Shown piece by piece: positions 18,236 through 26,639 of a DNA stretch of 64,000 nt. Under the pieces are notes generated by a model that saw nothing but the letters and a program-made list of their open reading frames with translations, did not search any database and was not told the DNA's origin. The position numbers were made by a program, and so were the translations under genes. Where the stretch lies: contig NZ_CP038511.1 of assembly GCF_004758605.1 (NCBI RefSeq), forward strand, positions 344,148 to 408,147, in the 5' to 3' direction. Numbering within the stretch: the first letter of the stretch is position 1; each line of letters opens with the position of its first letter. The stretch is from Deinococcus metallilatus. Lineage in GTDB: Bacteria; Deinococcota; Deinococci; Deinococcales; Deinococcaceae.

Positions 18236-18741
18236 GGGTTCACCCGCGTGACGTGCGCCTTGGCCTCCAACAGCTTGTGCTTCTTGATCGCCGCGTGGAC
18301 CTGTTGCAGCGGGGTCCCGGCGGGGAGGTTCAGGCTGGGGACGTTGAGAGCGTACAGGTCGACGTACAGGTCGTGCTTGCCCTTGCCGCACGGGGCGGTG
18401 TAGCCGAGTTGCCCCGCCTCATTGCGGGCCACCCGGCCGCCGCCCGGTGCTGGCCGGGCCGCTGCCCCGGGGGCCAGCCGGGCCGTGCCGAGCGGGAGGT
18501 CGAAGACGCTCCAGCGACCGCTCAAGCCACCCGGGCGCTCGTCCCAGAAGATGACCGCCAGGCTCCTCGTCCCCGCCGGGGGCGTGCCCAGGCGCAGGTC
18601 CGGCGTGACCCGGGCACCGCAGACAAGGGCGGGGTCCGTCGCCGAGAGCGAGACGGTCCACCCGGCGGCCCGTGCCCCCGAAAGCAGCGTGAGGGTTCCC
18701 AGCACACCGGCGGCGACATTGATGGGCTGACCGGGTTTCAT
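18232..18741 (-). CDS. YbhB/YbcL-like (PEBP-fold) secreted protein
   Basis: 169 aa. Signal-like N-terminus (GVLGTLTLLSGARAAG). The fold is suggested by SLAVIFWDERPGGLSGRWSVFDLP, by GQLGYTAPCGKGKHDLYVDLYAL (PEBP-type P-C-G-H segment) and by the ending LLEAKAHVTRV. PEBP-fold proteins bind small ligands or proteases. Start fixed by a leaderless promoter 7 nt upstream of the ATG. First gene of a two-gene operon. Confidence 0.82.
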   Translation of the reverse strand: MKPGQPINVAAGVLGTLTLLSGARAAGWTVSLSATDPALVCGARVTPDLRLGTPPAGTRSLAVIFWDERPGGLSGRWSVFDLPLGTARLAPGAAARPAPGGGRVARNEAGQLGYTAPCGKGKHDLYVDLYALNVPSLNLPAGTPLQQVHAAIKKHKLLEAKAHVTRVNP

Positions 18742-18748
18742 GTTCCGG

Positions 18749-18782
18749 AGCTTGGCGCCCCGGGGTAAAGCCCGGGTATAGC
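18749..18782 (-). promoter_or_regulatory. Regulon box and promoter of the YbhB-like/propeller operon
   Basis: GCTATACCCGGGCTTTACC (18764-18782), 9 nt, CAAGCT (18749-18754) at the -10 position, 7 nt and the ATG. Confidence 0.75.
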
Positions 18783-18965
18783 CGGGGCGTCGTGCGGGGG
18801 TTCTGCTGTGCCGGCGAGCCGTCCCCCGGCCCGCCTGGCGCGCGGGTGGGTTCAGGAGCAGTCCGGGCCTCCCTCCGCCCGAGGTGAGACCCAACCAGGA
18901 CCGCTCTTCCGAGAAAATGCCCGTGACCGGTGTGGCGACGGGCGAGGTGGACGGTCCGGGCGCAT

Positions 18966-19364
18966 TCAGTTGGTGTTCATCGCCCGCCAGACCGCGCGGT
19001 CACCACTGGACACGTTGAGCGTGTAGTCTATCACCCGCCAGTCGTTCTGGAAGCTCAGCGCGTAGGGGCGGCCAGCCTGCACGTCGACGGCGGTCGAGGC
19101 CAGCACGGTTCCCGCGTCGCTCGACTTGACCGTGACCTGATGCGTGCCGGGCGTCAGGTGCAGCTGACCTGGCCGGTCCCCGGCGAGCATCTGACGCTCC
19201 ACCAGCGCGCCGTCCACGTAGACGTCCACAGCTCCAGGACGTCCGGTGCCGTCGATGAGCATGACGTTGGCGCCTTCGCCTCCCATTCCCTGAGCCTGCA
19301 GGGTGACCTGCCCAGCCCCCACGGCGGCCAGGATCAGGGCGGCGGGGATGAAGACGTGTCTCAT
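18966..19364 (-). CDS. Secreted PEGA-like or DUF4397-like protein
   Basis: 132 aa. Signal peptide (LILAAVGAGQVTLQAQG) and one beta-rich domain: DVYVDGALVERQMLAGD, LHLTPGTHQVTVKSSDAG, then AGRPYALSFQNDWRVIDY. The V-D-G and tPGtHqv pattern is that of small wall-associated beta-sandwich domains. AGGAGG precedes the ATG at a normal distance, so this box-controlled gene has a leader of about 55 nt. The 224 nt between its stop and the YbhB-like start hold only that promoter. Confidence 0.75.
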   Translation of the reverse strand: MRHVFIPAALILAAVGAGQVTLQAQGMGGEGANVMLIDGTGRPGAVDVYVDGALVERQMLAGDRPGQLHLTPGTHQVTVKSSDAGTVLASTAVDVQAGRPYALSFQNDWRVIDYTLNVSSGDRAVWRAMNTN

Positions 19365-19419
19365 GGGGTCCTCCTGGGCGGCCGCAGGTCCTGCTTCCCA
19401 GGAGCGGCCACCTGCCCGG

Positions 19420-19453
19420 AGGGTGAGCCCCACGGGTAAAGACGGCGTATACG
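19420..19453 (-). promoter_or_regulatory. Regulon box and promoter of the PEGA-like gene
   Basis: CGTATACGCCGTCTTTACC (19435-19453), 9 nt, -10-like CACCCT (19420-19425), then a leader with a ribosome-binding site. Confidence 0.75.
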
Positions 19454-19533
19454 CCGCCCCCTTCCGTTCGTCCAGCTCAGCCACCCCGGCGAGGCTTCGG
19501 GGACCGACTCTCCTCGGTCGCCCTGCCCGGCGC

Positions 19534-19567
19534 TCTATACCAGCCCTTTACTTCCCGGACCTAAGGT
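19534..19567 (+). promoter_or_regulatory. Regulon box and promoter of the HhH gene
   Basis: TCTATACCAGCCCTTTACT (19534-19552), 9 nt, -10 TAAGGT (19562-19567). It faces away from the PEGA-like promoter; the two boxes are about 80 bp apart in a divergent pair. Confidence 0.78.
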
Positions 19568-19620
19568 GCCCCCCAGCGGTTCCCACGAGGAACAAACCCG
19601 AACCGCTCCCGGAGGTCCCT

Positions 19621-19965
19621 ATGAACCGTTCCACGAGCTTCGCCCTGCTGGCTGCCCTCGCCTCGATGGGTCTCGCTGGCGCCCAGAGCCAGGCGACCGG
19701 CCACGCCGCCGCACCCACCGCTCAGGCCGCCAGGGGGACGGCCATGACCATGACGGGTTCTTCCTGCGCCAAGGTGCTTAAGGCCAAGGTCAACCTGAAT
19801 AAAGCGAGCCAGGCAGACCTCCAGTGCCTCAAGGGCGTGTCCGCGACCACGGCCAAGGACATCATCGCCAACCGGCCCTTCAAGGACAGTGGCGACTTCT
19901 CCCGGAAGATCGAGGTCATCGGCCGCAAGCTGTGGAACGACAACAAGGCCAACCTCACCTTCTGA
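19621..19965 (+). CDS. Secreted helix-hairpin-helix protein (ComEA-like)
   Basis: 114 aa. Signal peptide (FALLAALASMGLAGAQS), low-complexity linker, and a ComEA-type HhH domain: KVNLNKASQADLQCLKGVS, then TAKDIIANRPFKDSGDF. ComEA domains bind DNA outside the membrane in transformation, but similar domains occur in proteins of unknown role. GGAGGT precedes the ATG by 4 nt. It is controlled by a regulon box and followed by a terminator-like hairpin, so it may be transcribed alone. Confidence 0.82.
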   Translation: MNRSTSFALLAALASMGLAGAQSQATGHAAAPTAQAARGTAMTMTGSSCAKVLKAKVNLNKASQADLQCLKGVSATTAKDIIANRPFKDSGDFSRKIEVIGRKLWNDNKANLTF

Positions 19966-19972
19966 ATCCCTG

Positions 19973-20006
19973 GGGGCGCCCGGAGGACCACGCCCTCCGG
20001 CGCCCC
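19973..20006 (+). terminator. Hairpin after the HhH gene
   Basis: A stem of 13 bp with one bulged C (arms 19973-19986 and 19994-20006) lies 8 nt after the stop and is followed by TTCCCCTTCC. It would terminate or attenuate transcription into the membrane-protein gene that follows. Confidence 0.65.
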
Positions 20007-20062
20007 TTCCCCTTCCGTACGTGAACACGATCCCGCCCACCCACCGACCCCATGAGGCAGAC

Positions 20063-20860
20063 ATGGACTCGACCCTGACCACCGCACCCCTCAGCCCGGG
20101 CCGGACCCTGTGGAGCAAAGTTCCCGAGGTCACGGCGTTTTTCTGGATCGTCAAGGTGATGGCGACGACGGTCGGCGAGACCGCGGCGGACTATCTGAAC
20201 CGCAACCTGCACCTGGGCCTCACCGGCACGACCCTGCTGATGAGCGTCCTGCTGGCGCTGGCCCTAGTCGCCCAGTTCCGCACGAAACGCTATGTCCCCG
20301 GTGTCTACTGGCTCGCCATCGTGCTGATCAGCGTGGTGGGCACCCTGATCACCGACAACCTCACGGACAACTTCGGGGTCAGCCTGTGGACCAGCACCGG
20401 GGTCTTCAGCGTGGCCCTGATTGCGACCTTCGCCCTGTGGTACCGCCGTGAGGGCACCCTCTCGATCCACAGCATCTTCACCCCGAGACGGGAGGCGTAC
20501 TACTGGCTGGCGATCCTCTTCACCTTCGCGCTGGGCACGGCGGCGGGCGACCTGATGGCCGAACAGTTGCAGCTCGGCTACCTGCCCTCGGCCCTGATCT
20601 TTGCGGGCGTGATCGCCGCCGTGGCGCTCGCCCACGTGTACGGCGGGCTGAACGGCATCCTGGCCTTCTGGCTCGCCTACATCGTGACCCGGCCGCTGGG
20701 CGCGTCCATCGGGGACTACCTCTCGCAGGGCCGGGACGTGGGCGGGCTGGGGCTGGGCAGCACGGCCCTCAACGCCATCTTCCTGTGCTCGATCCTGGCG
20801 GTGGTCGCCTACCTGACGTTCTCGCGCCGCGACCAGGTCCGGGTCACGGAGCCCTCCTGA
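20063..20860 (+). CDS. COG4705-type integral membrane protein
   Basis: 265 aa with about eight transmembrane helices. It has two related halves: VPEVTAFFWIVKVMATTVGETAADYL and YYWLAILFTFALGTAAGDLMAEQL both end in a G-E/D-x-x-A/M motif. These repeats are characteristic of the uncharacterised COG4705 membrane proteins found beside two-component systems and metal genes. Function unknown. It follows the HhH gene by about 100 nt with a hairpin between, so it may need its own promoter, which I do not see. Confidence 0.75.
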   Translation: MDSTLTTAPLSPGRTLWSKVPEVTAFFWIVKVMATTVGETAADYLNRNLHLGLTGTTLLMSVLLALALVAQFRTKRYVPGVYWLAIVLISVVGTLITDNLTDNFGVSLWTSTGVFSVALIATFALWYRREGTLSIHSIFTPRREAYYWLAILFTFALGTAAGDLMAEQLQLGYLPSALIFAGVIAAVALAHVYGGLNGILAFWLAYIVTRPLGASIGDYLSQGRDVGGLGLGSTALNAIFLCSILAVVAYLTFSRRDQVRVTEPS

Positions 20861-21098
20861 CTCACCCCTGGTCGGGGTTCCTCCGGCGACCAGTCCCCAC
20901 CCCGTTCGGTGGGGGCCGGTGTTGCAAACCGGGATGCGCAGTGTCCCCCACGTCACCCGGCAGGGCAAGGTCAAGCCAGTTCAGGCGCCCTGCTCTCCGC
21001 CCCCGCCGCATCCCATCGGTGGGGGAGGCTCGGCGGATCCCGGGAGCGGCCGAGGGGCAGGAATGGAAGCTCGCTTCCCCCTCAAGGAGCAACTCGGC

Positions 21099-21437
21099 AT
21101 GTTGAACCTCTCGGAGACCCTGGATGGTGTGCTGGTTCAAGGACTGCTGGTTTGGGTCTGGGTCATGGACGCCATCCTGCTGACCTATTGGGCACTCTCC
21201 GTAACGCTGGTCGCGGGGACGGCTCCCTCACGGCTGTGGGACCTTCATGGGCCTCAGGCCGGGGAGCAGTTGGAAGGGATGCTCGCCGCGGGCACCCTGG
21301 TCGGCGTGTCGGCCGTCCACCTGTTGGTTCGGGTGAAGACGCGGGGACCCTGGCTTCGCCGGTGCACAGTGGTCACGGCCCTGCTGTATGCGGCGCTCTT
21401 CGTGGCACTGGACATCATGGAATTCCTTGTGACGTGA
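21099..21437 (+). CDS. Small membrane protein, unknown function
   Basis: 112 aa with three or four hydrophobic helices (LVQGLLVWVWVMDAILLTYW, MLAAGTLVGVSAVHLLV, VVTALLYAALFVALDIMEF). The start is chosen for AAGGAG 9 nt upstream; an in-frame ATG at 21063 would add 12 residues. Not recognised. The 240 nt before it contain no other gene. Confidence 0.6.
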   Translation: MLNLSETLDGVLVQGLLVWVWVMDAILLTYWALSVTLVAGTAPSRLWDLHGPQAGEQLEGMLAAGTLVGVSAVHLLVRVKTRGPWLRRCTVVTALLYAALFVALDIMEFLVT

Positions 21438-21549
21438 GGGGCTCGGGAAGCGGGAACGCGGGGAGGAGCTTCGCGCTTCCTGAAGCGGCTTCCTTCTTCA
21501 GCTCTCCACCGACGTGCCTCAACGTTCCCGGTGTCGTGAAAGGAGCGGC

Positions 21550-21954
21550 GTGTCCAAGCATCTGCTGCTGGTGGAAGACAACACGGCGGACCTGGAGCTG
21601 GCGCGCCTCGCGCTGGAGGCGAGTGAGGTGCAGTGCGACCTGAGCGTGGCCCGCGACGGGCAGGAGGCGCTGGACCTGCTGCGGGGCGCGGGCGTGCTGC
21701 CGGACCTGGTGCTGCTGGACCTGAACATGCCGCGCGTCAGCGGGCACGAGGTGCTGGCGGCCGTCAAGGGGGACGCCACACTCCAGCACGTGCCCGTGGT
21801 GGTGTTCACCACCTCGGACGAGGCGCGGGACCGGACGAGGGCGAGATCGGCGGGGGCCGACGGGTACGTCCTCAAACCCCAACATTTCGAGGAGCTGATC
21901 GCCGCCCTGAACGAACTCGGCCAGCGCTGGCTCACGCCCGGGCGCCCGGCTTGA
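21550..21954 (+). CDS. Receiver-only response regulator (Rcp1/CheY-like)
   Basis: 134 aa made of a single receiver domain: EDN (about 8-10), phospho-acceptor Asp in DLVLLDLNMPRVSGHEVL, Thr-Thr in VVFTTSDEA, and Lys in YVLKPQHF. The LDLNMP motif is typical of receivers that pair with phytochrome-type kinases. GTG start with AGGAG 4 nt upstream. No kinase lies next to it, so its partner is elsewhere. Confidence 0.92.
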   Translation: MSKHLLLVEDNTADLELARLALEASEVQCDLSVARDGQEALDLLRGAGVLPDLVLLDLNMPRVSGHEVLAAVKGDATLQHVPVVVFTTSDEARDRTRARSAGADGYVLKPQHFEELIAALNELGQRWLTPGRPA

Positions 21955-22062
21955 GGCGGCGGACTTCCTCTGGAACTGTTGGTACGTGGCCGCTGGGTGT
22001 CCGTGGCCTGGCCCTGGCCGCCCCCATGGTCGAGCTGGTTGACGGCCTGCTGGACATGCGGG

Positions 22063-22497
22063 ATGACGAGCCATGAACTCAGGCATGGGAGGAACACAGC
22101 ACCCTGGAGCAGGGGAAAAGCGTCCATCAAGCAGCGCGTGAAGGGCGGCCTCACCGCCCCGGGTCTGACCGAGCCGCAGATCGAGCCGACGCCCGACGAG
22201 GATGACGGGCGGGACGGCCTGCCCTGCGCCGCCAGGCACGGCACCCGGCCGGTGCAGCAGACGACCGGGGGAACGTTTCTGGGCGACACCTTCATCGCCG
22301 GCCCGCAGGACGACACGGTGGAGATGGAACGGCGCAGCGCCGCCCTGGCGATGGACGCCGTGTTCAGGACCACCTCGCTGGCCGCCCTAGTCGTTCCGGG
22401 CTACCCCGTCCCCGAGCCGGTGCGGTCCCTGCTGCAAGATGACGTGGGCCGCTGTCGTGAGCGGGCCCGGTTCGCGCTGGACGACCTGATCGCCTGA
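22063..22497 (+). CDS. Hypothetical protein
   Basis: About 144 aa if started at this ATG; the start is uncertain. The C-terminal 80 residues have good coding bias and read GDTFIAGPQDDTVEMERRSA, AMDAVFRTTSLAALVVPGY and a helical end. The N-terminal part is less convincing. Not recognised. It ends 24 nt before the AlbA_2 gene and may be co-transcribed with it. Confidence 0.5.
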   Translation: MTSHELRHGRNTAPWSRGKASIKQRVKGGLTAPGLTEPQIEPTPDEDDGRDGLPCAARHGTRPVQQTTGGTFLGDTFIAGPQDDTVEMERRSAALAMDAVFRTTSLAALVVPGYPVPEPVRSLLQDDVGRCRERARFALDDLIA

Positions 22498-22521
22498 GCG
22501 CGGCATACTGGTGGGCGGCAG

Positions 22522-23823
22522 ATGCACTTCCAGGACTTTCAATCGTTGTTAGGCTACGGGGAATCCGACTGGCTGGATTACAAGGCGGCGCTTGGCCCGG
22601 GCATCGAGCAGCCCGGCCTGCCCAAGGAGGTCCGGGCCCACGCCCAGGCCGAACTGCTCAAGGACCTGATGTGCCTGGCCAACAGCCCGGCGCCGCGCCG
22701 GACGCGGTACCTGGTGCGGGGGGTCAAGGACCGGCCCGAGGGTCGGCACGTCGTCGGCGCCGCGCGGCCGCTGGATGACGCCGACGTGCAGACCTGGCTG
22801 GAGGGCCGCTTCGATCCGCCCCTGCAGGTGCAGTACTGGCAGTGGCCGCGGGCGGACGGCACCTTCGTGGGCGTGTTCGAGCTGCGCACGGCGCCGGGCG
22901 TGGTGCACGTCCCGGCCCGTTCGCTCGGGCAGGCCCTCGTGGAGGGCCAGGTCTGGTGGCGCCGCGGCTCGCGCAACACCCTGGCGGGCCGCGAGGGTCT
23001 CCAGGTGCTGTTCGGTCCTCCCCAGCCCGCCCCACTGGTCGGCTGGACGTTTTCGGACGGGGGCTGGGACGACCGCGCGGTCGTGGACCCACAGGTGAAC
23101 CGGGCCATTCAGGACGGGCGCGCCGCCCTGCCGCCCCGCCTGGAGGAGGCCGTCGCCCAGCTGCGGGCCCTGGCGGCGCGCCCGCTTCCGTCCGGGGACG
23201 TGCCCGACACGGTGCTGGGCCTGTCCGGCCCGCAGCCCGCGGTGCCCGCCGTGCTGGACCCGGCGCAGGTGAAGGTGTTCCGGTCGCGGCTCGCGGGGTG
23301 GGGCGTGCAGGTTCCGGCCGAGGCGTTTCTGATGCGGGGGGTCTGGGCCGCCACGCCTCACGTCTGGCCGTCGCCGTGGCAGGCCCTCGGGCAGGGGGCG
23401 CCCACCGGACCGGGGCTGGCGTGGTACGAGGCCTTCGCCGCCCTGGTGCGGCTGCTGGACGGGCATGCCCGGGAGGTCGAGGGGCTGAAGCAGTCCGCCG
23501 CGCGACCCCGCGTGACCCTCGCGGTGCGCAACGAGGGGGTGGGCGCGCTCGTGGAGGGGCACCTGCAACTCGTGCCGGTCGGGAACCTGCGCTTCAACTT
23601 CGGGGTGCTGGCCCGCGTGTTGCCCGGCCAGTCCCCGCGGGAGCTTCGCCCCGGACCCTCCGGCTCGGCGCAGGTCATGCTGGGCACCTTGCCCCCTCAG
23701 GGGAGCTGGACGGCCGGGAACCTGCCGCTGGAACGCGCCTGGGGCGAGCCGAGCGTCCTGAGATACGAGGTCACGGCGCGCAACCTGCGTGGGGCCGTGC
23801 GGGGCGACCTCGTGATCGCCTGA
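22522..23823 (+). CDS. AlbA_2 (Schlafen-like) domain protein
   Basis: 433 aa. The N-terminal 150 residues match the AlbA_2 pattern: GESDWLDYKAAL, LLKDLMCLANSP, RYLVRGVKD, and VHVPARSLGQALVEGQVWWRRGSRN. The domain binds nucleic acid or nucleotides and occurs in regulators and some defence proteins. The C-terminal 250 residues are rich in proline and beta-strands and are not recognised. AlbA_2 is often fused to a winged helix or ATPase, which is absent here. Confidence 0.8.
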   Translation: MHFQDFQSLLGYGESDWLDYKAALGPGIEQPGLPKEVRAHAQAELLKDLMCLANSPAPRRTRYLVRGVKDRPEGRHVVGAARPLDDADVQTWLEGRFDPPLQVQYWQWPRADGTFVGVFELRTAPGVVHVPARSLGQALVEGQVWWRRGSRNTLAGREGLQVLFGPPQPAPLVGWTFSDGGWDDRAVVDPQVNRAIQDGRAALPPRLEEAVAQLRALAARPLPSGDVPDTVLGLSGPQPAVPAVLDPAQVKVFRSRLAGWGVQVPAEAFLMRGVWAATPHVWPSPWQALGQGAPTGPGLAWYEAFAALVRLLDGHAREVEGLKQSAARPRVTLAVRNEGVGALVEGHLQLVPVGNLRFNFGVLARVLPGQSPRELRPGPSGSAQVMLGTLPPQGSWTAGNLPLERAWGEPSVLRYEVTARNLRGAVRGDLVIA

Positions 23824-24426
23824 CGCTCTGCCCCGCTCTTCGGGCCGTCCCCGGCCGTTCGGGGAGGTGGGGATCAACCCTGACGATGGGCATGGAGGAA
23901 GAGAAGCCCAGCTGTCTGTGGCGATCGGGGCGACCCAATTTCTCAGGCGCACTCCGTTGAAGGTGGTCCACCCGCGAGGCTCGCGTTCGGAGGTGGCGTG
24001 GCCCAGCCCCAGAGCTTGGGGGGTCAAAGCTGGGCTTCCGGCTCGGGAGCCCCCTCCTGACCGCTGGACTGGGACTCCACCTGCGTTCGCAGCATGGACG
24101 GCTGGAGGGGCAGCCTGTCCACGCGCCAGGCCAACACCCACCAGGCCGTGCGCCGAGTCATTTCGCAGGTTCACGCCGAACCGCTCCATGAACGTGCCGC
24201 GGAGAGCGAAGATCAGGTTCTCCCCCAGGATTTTGCCCGGCGGCTCCGCCGTGTTGCCGAAGCGCTGGCTCGGTGCGGAGGTGAAGCGGGCGCGTGGGCG
24301 CCCCCCATGCCCGTCATGAGTCGAGATCGCCACCTCCTCGCTGATCTTGCCCGCAGGTCAAGTTGAACGCTAAGATTGTGAGGCGGAACCTGGTTGTCCA
24401 TCTTTCCCCGGCGTCACGCTGGCGGC
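23824..24426. other. Region holding only a gene remnant
   Basis: About 600 nt between the AlbA_2 gene and the next + strand gene. The only coding trace is a DUF4209-like fragment on the minus strand near 24,120-24,240. Elsewhere the frames lack codon bias. Confidence 0.5.
24120..24240 (-). pseudogene. Remnant of a DUF4209-type protein
   Basis: The minus strand reads KILGENLIFALRGTFMERFG followed at once by VNLRNDSAHGLVGVG. The pairing of LGENL-x-F-x-L and NLRN-x-x-AHGL is the C-terminal signature of DUF4209 proteins. Upstream and downstream the frame loses sense, so only a short tail of the gene survives. DUF4209 proteins are often accessory and near mobile or defence genes. Confidence 0.55.
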
Positions 24427-24879
24427 ATGGACGGGTCGCCGTGGTACCTGCTGATGGGTACGCTGGTCGCCGCGACCCTGGCGGCGAGTTTCCACCGAGC
24501 GCGCGTCGACTGGCGGGAGAACAAGCGCCTCCTCCTGCTGGTGCTGGCCTCCGTCTTCCTGTGGCCGCTGGTGCTGGTCATGCTCTGGCTGGACCGGCAG
24601 CGGGTGATGCTTCGGAAGCCGGTCCCGCACGTGATCCTGTGGCTCTCGGACGTGGAGGGCCCGACGCGGCTGCGGGTGTTCAGGCGGGAAGTGCGGCTGC
24701 GCTGGCGGCACCGCTGGGCACGGGTGCTCGGCCCGCTCACGTTGCTGGTCCGGCCTCGCCCGACGCTAAACGCCCCACTCCTCTTCGCGCCTGGGCGGGT
24801 GATCCTCACGCCGCTGCTCTTCCAGGTGCAGGTGCTCTGGCGACACCACGGGAAGGTCCCCGCCCGTGACCTGCTGTGA
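24427..24879 (+). CDS. Hypothetical protein with N-terminal membrane helices
   Basis: 150 aa. Two hydrophobic segments (WYLLMGTLVAATLAASF and LLLLVLASVFLWPLVLVML) are followed by a basic soluble part. CACGCT lies 6 nt before the ATG, resembling the leaderless -10 of the PAP2 gene, and this supports the start. Not recognised. It ends back to back with a convergent gene. Confidence 0.6.
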   Translation: MDGSPWYLLMGTLVAATLAASFHRARVDWRENKRLLLLVLASVFLWPLVLVMLWLDRQRVMLRKPVPHVILWLSDVEGPTRLRVFRREVRLRWRHRWARVLGPLTLLVRPRPTLNAPLLFAPGRVILTPLLFQVQVLWRHHGKVPARDLL

Positions 24880-25182
24880 CTACCACGGCAGCAAGGGGTG
24901 GCTGACCTCGGGTGGGGACAGGGGGGCGGGCGCTGGACGGCCCATCAGGGTGAAGTGCCCCGGACCCCCCCAAGCCAGGGCGTCGTCGAGCAGGCCCAAC
25001 AGGTCCTCGTAAGAAGCGTCGTCACGCGGCTCGATGGGTTCACCAGCTTCGTCGGTGACCCGCAGGCTGGCGGTGCGGCGACGCAGGGTGATGCTGACGT
25101 AGGTTGCGTGGGGGCCGTAACACGTCCGGACACGCTGGGCGTAATGGTGCGGGACATCCTGGGTGTGCTTGAGCTGGCCCAT
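24880..25182 (-). CDS. Small hypothetical protein
   Basis: 100 aa. It contains QRVRTCYGPHATYVSITLR and SYEDLLGLLDDALAWG, a plausible beta-beta-alpha fold, and has good codon bias. Not recognised. The 163 nt between it and the next minus-strand gene are not obviously coding. It lies at the left edge of the PRTRC cluster and may belong to it. Confidence 0.6.
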   Translation of the reverse strand: MGQLKHTQDVPHHYAQRVRTCYGPHATYVSITLRRRTASLRVTDEAGEPIEPRDDASYEDLLGLLDDALAWGGPGHFTLMGRPAPAPLSPPEVSHPLLPW

Positions 25183-25345
25183 GCCCGCCCCCCACGCCGC
25201 CCGGCGTGAGGGCAGACACCTGGAACCCTCGGTCAGGGTCGAGGGTGGTCAAAGCAGCAACAGGCGCCTGCTGAGAACAAAGAAGGAAATTTCAACGTCG
25301 CTTCTGTGGCAGCCTCAATGTCAGGCTGCCCTCACCGGACCGTGT

Positions 25346-26407
25346 TCAACGCTGAATAGTGACATCAGCGGCCCATCCGGCGTATCCAAGGTAAGCGCCA
25401 GGTTCCCATTCACGGGTATCCAGAACGACCCGGATGCCCGCCCGCACAAGCGCCTCCACCTGCGGCAGGTCGTGCCCCTGGGTCGAAGGCTGGATCCAGT
25501 ACAGCACGTCGGGTCGGTCTCGCAACAACCGTTGCAGGGTGCCAGGCTCCATATCGAAGCCCTCGTCGTCATACCTGAGCAGGTACGGGCTGATGGCCGG
25601 AACGCCCGGTGTGGAACCGGCAATCCAGCGTTCAAACCCGTGCAAGGCGACCCGTAAGCCCTGCTGGATATGGGCGCGTATCAGCGCGCGGGTGTAGCTG
25701 TGCCGAGGGTCATCTTCTTCTCCAACAATCATGAGCGTGCTCCAGGAGCCATGCTGCGCTTTGGGATCCAAGCGTACAGGGTCGTCCAGGAAGACACTCG
25801 TGTGAATGCCGTACCCCTGGTATTGGATGCGGCTCAGTGTTCCTGCAACACCCGTCGTGTCTGGTGAGTTCACTTCCAGTTTTGAGATACGCCGCTTGAT
25901 CCCCTCGATGTGGTCATGGGTGATAGGCGTCAGGTCCTCATAGAACACGTCTTTTCCTTGGTACCGCTGGATTTTGAGATAATCGGGGTGCAGGCGGACC
26001 GTGATCGCGCCAGTTACTTGTCCAAGCGCGTTGCGAAAGGCAGCCCGCTGCCCGGAAGGCACCATATCGGCCAGGACATCCCGTATCTGGTTATGCGTGA
26101 GTGTCCACGCGCTGGCGAGCGCGCTCGTCAGCTGCGGTCGAGAGACGTCAAAGCCTCGTGCCCCATCCGGGCGTTTCAGGGTCTGCAGGCGAACCTCGAC
26201 GCGGTGTGCAGCGCGCCCGAGGTCCCAGGCCCAGTTGCCGGCGCGGGTCGCGATGAGGTGCGGGAGGTCGTGGAGGCCGTGCGCGGCGCCCAAGGCGGCG
26301 GCCATCAGTTGCTCGCATTGCGCGACGCTGGGCACGAGCTCAAGGTTCAGGTGCGAGAACGCAGTGTGCAGATTGAGGGCTTGATGCCGAAGAGCGCGAT
26401 CGTCCAT
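25346..26407 (-). CDS. Hypothetical protein at the end of the PRTRC cluster
   Basis: 353 aa, soluble. The N-terminal helices (VPSVAQCEQLMAAALGAAHG) loosely resemble small helical domains seen at the start of plasmid-borne proteins, including the one at 34,203. The centre has TGAITVRLHPDYLKIQRYQG and GYGIHTSVFLDDPVRLDP, and the end has VLYWIQPSTQGHDLPQVEAL. No catalytic signature is recognised. The third positions are less G/C-rich than in neighbours, suggesting a different origin. AGGA precedes the ATG. The 232 nt before it, up to the ThiF stop, hold no gene. Confidence 0.7.
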   Translation of the reverse strand: MDDRALRHQALNLHTAFSHLNLELVPSVAQCEQLMAAALGAAHGLHDLPHLIATRAGNWAWDLGRAAHRVEVRLQTLKRPDGARGFDVSRPQLTSALASAWTLTHNQIRDVLADMVPSGQRAAFRNALGQVTGAITVRLHPDYLKIQRYQGKDVFYEDLTPITHDHIEGIKRRISKLEVNSPDTTGVAGTLSRIQYQGYGIHTSVFLDDPVRLDPKAQHGSWSTLMIVGEEDDPRHSYTRALIRAHIQQGLRVALHGFERWIAGSTPGVPAISPYLLRYDDEGFDMEPGTLQRLLRDRPDVLYWIQPSTQGHDLPQVEALVRAGIRVVLDTREWEPGAYLGYAGWAADVTIQR

Positions 26408-26639
26408 AACAGTCCTGTCCGCGCGTCATCTGGGTTGGTCGGGTCCTCGCTTGCCGTCCCGGGGACGCGCGTTCAGGGCTGAGTTGGAGCGCAGCTCGTC
26501 GTGGACCGTGAGCGCCGGGGCGCCTGCGAGGGGTCACACCTGTGTTTTGAGCATACACGATCAGGAGCATCTGGAACAGCGCCTTCGGGACGAGCGGCGT
26601 ACGGCAGCCGCCTCGTCATCTCCTGTAAATCGCTGCCTC

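Noticed and set aside
16097..18403. A 768-codon plus-strand frame
   Set aside because: Shadow of uppP and the propeller gene on the other strand, with low-complexity composition.
20866..20895. Inverted repeat CTGGTCG/CGACCAG after the COG4705 gene
   Set aside because: Only 7 bp with a 12-nt loop and no T-tract; not enough to call a terminator.
22549..24333. A 594-codon minus-strand frame
   Set aside because: Most of it is antisense to the AlbA_2 gene. Only the DUF4209-like piece near its start has meaning.
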